Shown here one piece after another: positions 60,803-64,000 of a stretch of DNA of 64,000 nt. The translations under genes were made by a program, and so were the position numbers. The notes beneath the pieces are model-generated. The model searched no databases. It was not told the origin of the DNA and saw only the letters and a list, made by a program, of their open reading frames with translations. This DNA comes from Chromobacterium haemolyticum (GTDB lineage Bacteria; Pseudomonadota; Gammaproteobacteria; Burkholderiales; Chromobacteriaceae). The stretch lies in NCBI RefSeq assembly GCF_002081825.1, contig NZ_MUKU01000023.1, positions 1 to 64,000 of the forward strand, written 5' to 3'. Position 1 is the first letter of the stretch. Each line of letters starts with the position of its first letter.

Positions 60803-62287
60803 ATGTTTGAATCCGCCGAAATCGGCCACAGTATCGATAAAAAGACATTCCGCGAAGCCATGCCCAAATTGCGCGAGGCCTTGCTGGACCTGCAATACGA
60901 TTTAAAGGAAAAGGCCGACTTTCCGGTGCTGATCCTGATTCACGGCTTCGACGGCGCCGGTCGCGGCGAAACCATGAATCTGATCAACGAATGGCTGGAC
61001 CCGCGCCTGATCGACACCGTGGCTTTCGCTGAGGCCAACGACGACGCCCGCGCCCGTCCCTGGATGTGGCGCTACTGGATGCAATTGCCGGCCAAGGGCC
61101 GCATCGGCATGTTCTTCGGCTCCTATTACTCCGACGCCTTGTTCGACCGGGTGTTCGCCCGCAGCGACCGCGACGCGCTGGACAAGCAGATATTCGACAT
61201 CCTGCGCTTTGAACGCATGCTGACCATGGACGGCGCGTTAGTGCTGAAATTCTGGTTCCATCTGACTCGGGAGCAGCAGCACAAGCGGCTCAAGCAGATG
61301 GAAAAAGATCCAGCCAGCAGTTGGCGCGTGACCAAGACCGATTGGGAGCATTACGAGCGCTACGACAAGATACGCAAGTCCGCCGAGCACATTTTGCGGC
61401 TGACCAATACCGCCGCCGCGCCCTGGGTGGTGGTGGACGGCGAGGACGCCAATTACCGCAGCCTGACGGTGGGCAATACCCTGCTCAATGCCATTCGCAA
61501 CCGGCTGGCGCAGGCGCAGGGTTCTAAGGCCGAGCTGATAGACGCGCCGCCGTTGCTGGCGCCGATAGACAACAAGTTGTTGCTGGATACCCTGCAACTG
61601 GACCAATCCATGGACAAGGTCAAGTACAAGCCCGAACTGGAGCAATTGCAGGGCCGGCTGCACCGGCTGACCCGACATCCGCGCTTCGCCCAGCATTCGT
61701 TGGTCCTGGCTTTCGAAGGCAACGACGCCGCCGGCAAGGGCGGGAGCATACGCCGCATCACCCAGGCGCTGGACGCGCGCCGCTACCGAGTGGTGCCCAT
61801 CGCCGCGCCCACCCAGGAAGAAAAGGCCAAGCCCTGGTTGTGGCGCTTCTGGCGTCATGTGCCGGGCAAGGGCGGTATCACCATTTTCGACCGTACCTGG
61901 TACGGCCGGGTGCTGGTGGAGCGGGTGGAAGGCTTCGCCAAAGAGGCGGACTGGATGCGCGCCTATTACGAAATCAACGACTTTGAGCATCAACTGAGCG
62001 AAAACGGCGCCGTCATCGTTAAATTCTGGTTGGCCATCAGCAAGGAAGAGCAGATGGCGCGCTTCAAAGGACGCGAGGAAACCGGTTTCAAACGCTTCAA
62101 GATCACGGAGGAAGACTGGCGCAATCGCGACAAGTGGGACGCCTACAAGCTGGCCGTCAGCGATATGGTGGACCGCACCAGCACCAGCAAAGTGCCCTGG
62201 ACGCTGGTGGAGGCCAATAATAAATACTATGCACGCATCAAAATTCTCAAAACCATTTGCGATGCGCTGGAAGCCCGGCTTGCTTGA
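60803..62287 (+). CDS. pap: Polyphosphate:AMP phosphotransferase (PPK2 class II)
   Basis: A 494-residue enzyme made of two fused PPK2 domains. The N-terminal one has LILIHGFDGAGRGETMNLIN (about residue 44), and the C-terminal one has LVLAFEGNDAAGKGGSIRRI (about 305) with ITIFDRTWYGRVLVERVEGF and the lid KFWLAISKEEQMARFKGREE. Two-domain class II PPK2 makes ADP from AMP and polyphosphate in the cytoplasm. The C-terminal domain keeps the full Walker A GxxAAGKGG, while the N-terminal one has GxxGAGRGE, as usual. The 3' end overlaps the next gene. Confidence 0.94.
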   Translation: MFESAEIGHSIDKKTFREAMPKLREALLDLQYDLKEKADFPVLILIHGFDGAGRGETMNLINEWLDPRLIDTVAFAEANDDARARPWMWRYWMQLPAKGRIGMFFGSYYSDALFDRVFARSDRDALDKQIFDILRFERMLTMDGALVLKFWFHLTREQQHKRLKQMEKDPASSWRVTKTDWEHYERYDKIRKSAEHILRLTNTAAAPWVVVDGEDANYRSLTVGNTLLNAIRNRLAQAQGSKAELIDAPPLLAPIDNKLLLDTLQLDQSMDKVKYKPELEQLQGRLHRLTRHPRFAQHSLVLAFEGNDAAGKGGSIRRITQALDARRYRVVPIAAPTQEEKAKPWLWRFWRHVPGKGGITIFDRTWYGRVLVERVEGFAKEADWMRAYYEINDFEHQLSENGAVIVKFWLAISKEEQMARFKGREETGFKRFKITEEDWRNRDKWDAYKLAVSDMVDRTSTSKVPWTLVEANNKYYARIKILKTICDALEARLA

Positions 62288-62996
62288 GCGCGGCGTCAGC
62301 CTGATTGCCATGCTGCTGGCGGCGCAGGCCGCGCCCGCGGCGGCGCCCAGCCTGCGCGCCGGTGTGGCCAATGACAGCTTTGGCCCGCTGTACAGCGCGC
62401 AGGACGGCGCGCTGGCCACTCAGTACCGTGCCGCGCTGGAGCTGATCGGCCGGCACAGCGGCGTCCGCTTCGAACTGGAGTACTACCCGTCGTCGCGGCT
62501 GCAGCAATTGTTCGAGGTGGGCAAGGTGGATGTGGAGGTGGGGGTCAATCCGGCTTGGCGCGCCTTGTCCCCGGTGGCCGGCTTCTACACTCGGCCCATC
62601 GACGTACAGACGCTGCGGCTGTGCTTCGCCGCCGGCAAGCGGCGCAAGGGGGCGACGCCGGCCAGCCTCAATGGCCTGAGTCTGGGCGTGCTGCAGGGGA
62701 GGACCTACCCTGTGCTGGAGCCTGGTTTCGCAAGCGGTCAGCTCAAGCGGATGGAGGCCGCCAGCGAGAGCGATCTGCTCAGCGGCCTGCGTCAGGGCAG
62801 CATGCAGGCCATCGTCCTGAGCCAGCGTCAGCTGGATGCGCTGCTGAACCGCGCGCCGGAGGCGCAGCCCTGCGCGGCCGGCGACGCCGTGGGCAGCGTG
62901 CCGGTGATGTTGCGTCTGCATCCGCAATACCGGCAACTGTTGCCGCAATTGGACAAGGCGATTCAGCAGTTGCAAGATAACGGCAAATTGCGCTGA
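62262..62996 (+). CDS. Periplasmic solute-binding-protein-like protein (SBP_bac_3)
   Basis: A 244-residue secreted protein with a signal peptide (LLERGVSLIAMLLAAQAAPA, cut near AAA-PS). It contains the family-3 binding protein layout: GVANDSFGPLYSAQDG, ELIGRHSGVRFELEYYPSSR + LQQLFEVGKVDVEVGVNPAW, and a second lobe. It is short for transporter-linked proteins and no permease gene is adjacent, so it may serve another sensory or scavenging role. It starts inside the end of pap (26-base overlap; an ATG at 62229 is an alternative). No ribosome site stands out, so coupling is likely. Confidence 0.75.
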   Translation: MRWKPGLLERGVSLIAMLLAAQAAPAAAPSLRAGVANDSFGPLYSAQDGALATQYRAALELIGRHSGVRFELEYYPSSRLQQLFEVGKVDVEVGVNPAWRALSPVAGFYTRPIDVQTLRLCFAAGKRRKGATPASLNGLSLGVLQGRTYPVLEPGFASGQLKRMEAASESDLLSGLRQGSMQAIVLSQRQLDALLNRAPEAQPCAAGDAVGSVPVMLRLHPQYRQLLPQLDKAIQQLQDNGKLR

Positions 62997-63062
62997 AGCG
63001 CTTCCAGTCTTTCCATTCAGGCTCCGCGCCGCGCGGAGCGCAAAGCATCCGGATTCCCGCCC

Positions 63063-64000
63063 ATGTCTGTCCAGCAAGCCCTGTTGCCCGCCGAACTGGC
63101 TCACTTGTTCGCCCGCCTTGATCCCGGCGTGGACGAGGCCGCGTTGGCGCTGATTCATGAACTGGCCAGCGCCAATCAGGCCGGCCATGTCTGCCTGCCG
63201 CTGGCGCAGCGTCCGGAGCGCAAAGCCTTGCAGGCCAGCGCGCTGGTTGGCCGCCCCGGCGATTACGCTCCCTTGATTCTGGACGCGGCCGGCCGCTTGT
63301 ATTTTGCCCGTCACTGGTTCGACGAAGCACGACTTGCCGAGCGCCTGGCCGCCCTGGCCGAGCCGGGGCCGGCGCTGGACGGCGCGCGCTTGCGTCCGCT
63401 GCTGGAGGCCTTGTTCGGTTCGGCATCCGCGACGGGGCCGGACCGGCAGAAGCTGGCGGCGGCTCTGGCGGCGCGCCAGCGCTTGATGGTCATTTCCGGC
63501 GGTCCGGGCACCGGCAAGACCACCACCGTGCTCAAGTTGCTGGCCTTGCTGGCCGGACTGTCGCCGCGGCCGCTGGTCATGGCGATGGCAGCGCCCACCG
63601 GCAAGGCCGCCGCGCGGCTGTCGGAATCGGTCCGCGGCGCGCGCGAGCGGCTGGACTTGGCCGAGGAAACACTGCGGCAATTGCCGCAGCAGGCGCAGAC
63701 TCTGCACCGCCTGCTGGGCTTGCGTCCGGGCGCGGCGGCGCCGCGCCACCACGCAGGCAACCCTTTGCCGCTGGACGTGCTGGTGGTGGACGAGGCGTCG
63801 ATGATAGATCTGTCCTTGATGGCGCGCATGGTGGAGGCCCTGCCGTCCCAAGCGCGGCTGATTCTGCTGGGCGATCGCGATCAGTTGGCCTCGGTGGACG
63901 CCGGCGCGGTGCTGGGCGATCTGTGCGCCAACATCCATTACCGGCCGGACACGCTGGAGTGGCTGCGGGTGAACTGCGGCGAAACTTTGCCGCCCACGCC
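63063..64000 (+). CDS. recD: Exodeoxyribonuclease V alpha subunit, 5' part
   Basis: The frame from ATG 63063 stays open to the window end (over 310 codons). It has the RecD N-terminal domain, helicase Walker A VISGGPGTGKTTTVLKLLAL at about 143-155, APTGKAAARLSESVRGA and the Walker B LDVLVVDEASMIDLSLMARM. Then come LILLGDRDQLASVDAGAVLG and the region leading to motif IV. RecD is the fast 5'-3' motor of RecBCD. It lies 2.5 kb after recB instead of directly behind it. The C-terminal half is outside the window. Confidence 0.93.
   Translation, partial: MSVQQALLPAELAHLFARLDPGVDEAALALIHELASANQAGHVCLPLAQRPERKALQASALVGRPGDYAPLILDAAGRLYFARHWFDEARLAERLAALAEPGPALDGARLRPLLEALFGSASATGPDRQKLAAALAARQRLMVISGGPGTGKTTTVLKLLALLAGLSPRPLVMAMAAPTGKAAARLSESVRGARERLDLAEETLRQLPQQAQTLHRLLGLRPGAAAPRHHAGNPLPLDVLVVDEASMIDLSLMARMVEALPSQARLILLGDRDQLASVDAGAVLGDLCANIHYRPDTLEWLRVNCGETLPPT

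Noticed and set aside
62247-63938. 563-codon minus-strand frame over the binding protein and recD
   Set aside because: It covers two real plus-strand genes and shows only shadow composition.

Overview
The window reads as a 64 kb piece of a GC-rich betaproteobacterial chromosome, most likely Chromobacterium or a close Neisseriales relative. This is inferred from the ispB | rplU-rpmA-obg block, the RegB/RegA pair, the OprC-type receptor, the recBCD-type nuclease genes and the overall codon style. No 16S gene is present, so the genus is an inference.

Left end (1-5.9 kb): an accessory segment ending at the 3' end of a tRNA-Arg(CCU) gene. It is a graveyard of insertion sequences (at least three IS3-type relics, a twice-frameshifted IS5-type transposase and an IS481 C-terminal fragment). 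They surround an AT-rich two-gene unit: a ToxR/CadC-like membrane regulator followed by a FidL-like membrane protein. Base composition differs strongly from the rest of the window, which suggests horizontal acquisition.

6-30 kb: core genes. These are ispB, divergent from rplU-rpmA-obg; a basic amino-acid ABC importer (hisJ-hisQMP type) with a strong inverted repeat between hisJ and hisQ; a DUF333 lipoprotein; an M14/aspartoacylase-like metallohydrolase; a three-gene MukFEB/MksFEB-type condensin operon; a RAYT transposase with its REP array; small unknown proteins, one behind a structured leader RNA and a coupled upstream ORF; RDD and gamma-carbonic anhydrase genes; prlC; an exonuclease III; an RquA-like (rhodoquinone) methyltransferase; and an Asr-like acid-shock protein.

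29-47 kb: a class V aminotransferase, fpr, a glycosyltransferase/phosphoesterase pair, a QseBC/PmrAB-type two-component system, a copper-type TonB receptor divergent from regB-regA, an acyl-CoA synthetase, a chemoreceptor and a TPR-GT9-like protein.

47-56 kb: a CdaR-type regulator sits between two arms. One carries DUF485, a sodium:solute symporter, a GST, a cupin and an FAD-linked hydroxyacid oxidase. The other carries an MFS transporter and glycerate 2-kinase. This suggests a hydroxyacid/sugar-diacid catabolic locus.

55-64 kb: a pseudouridine-synthase-like protein lacking the usual catalytic Asp, an SDR with Phe at the catalytic Tyr position, recB, polyphosphate:AMP phosphotransferase, a small solute-binding protein and the start of recD.

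The most notable non-coding signal is a family of about 140 bp MITE-like palindromic elements (three full copies plus one short derivative). The full copies are flanked by TAA/TTA, and in two cases that triplet is the stop codon of the neighbouring gene.
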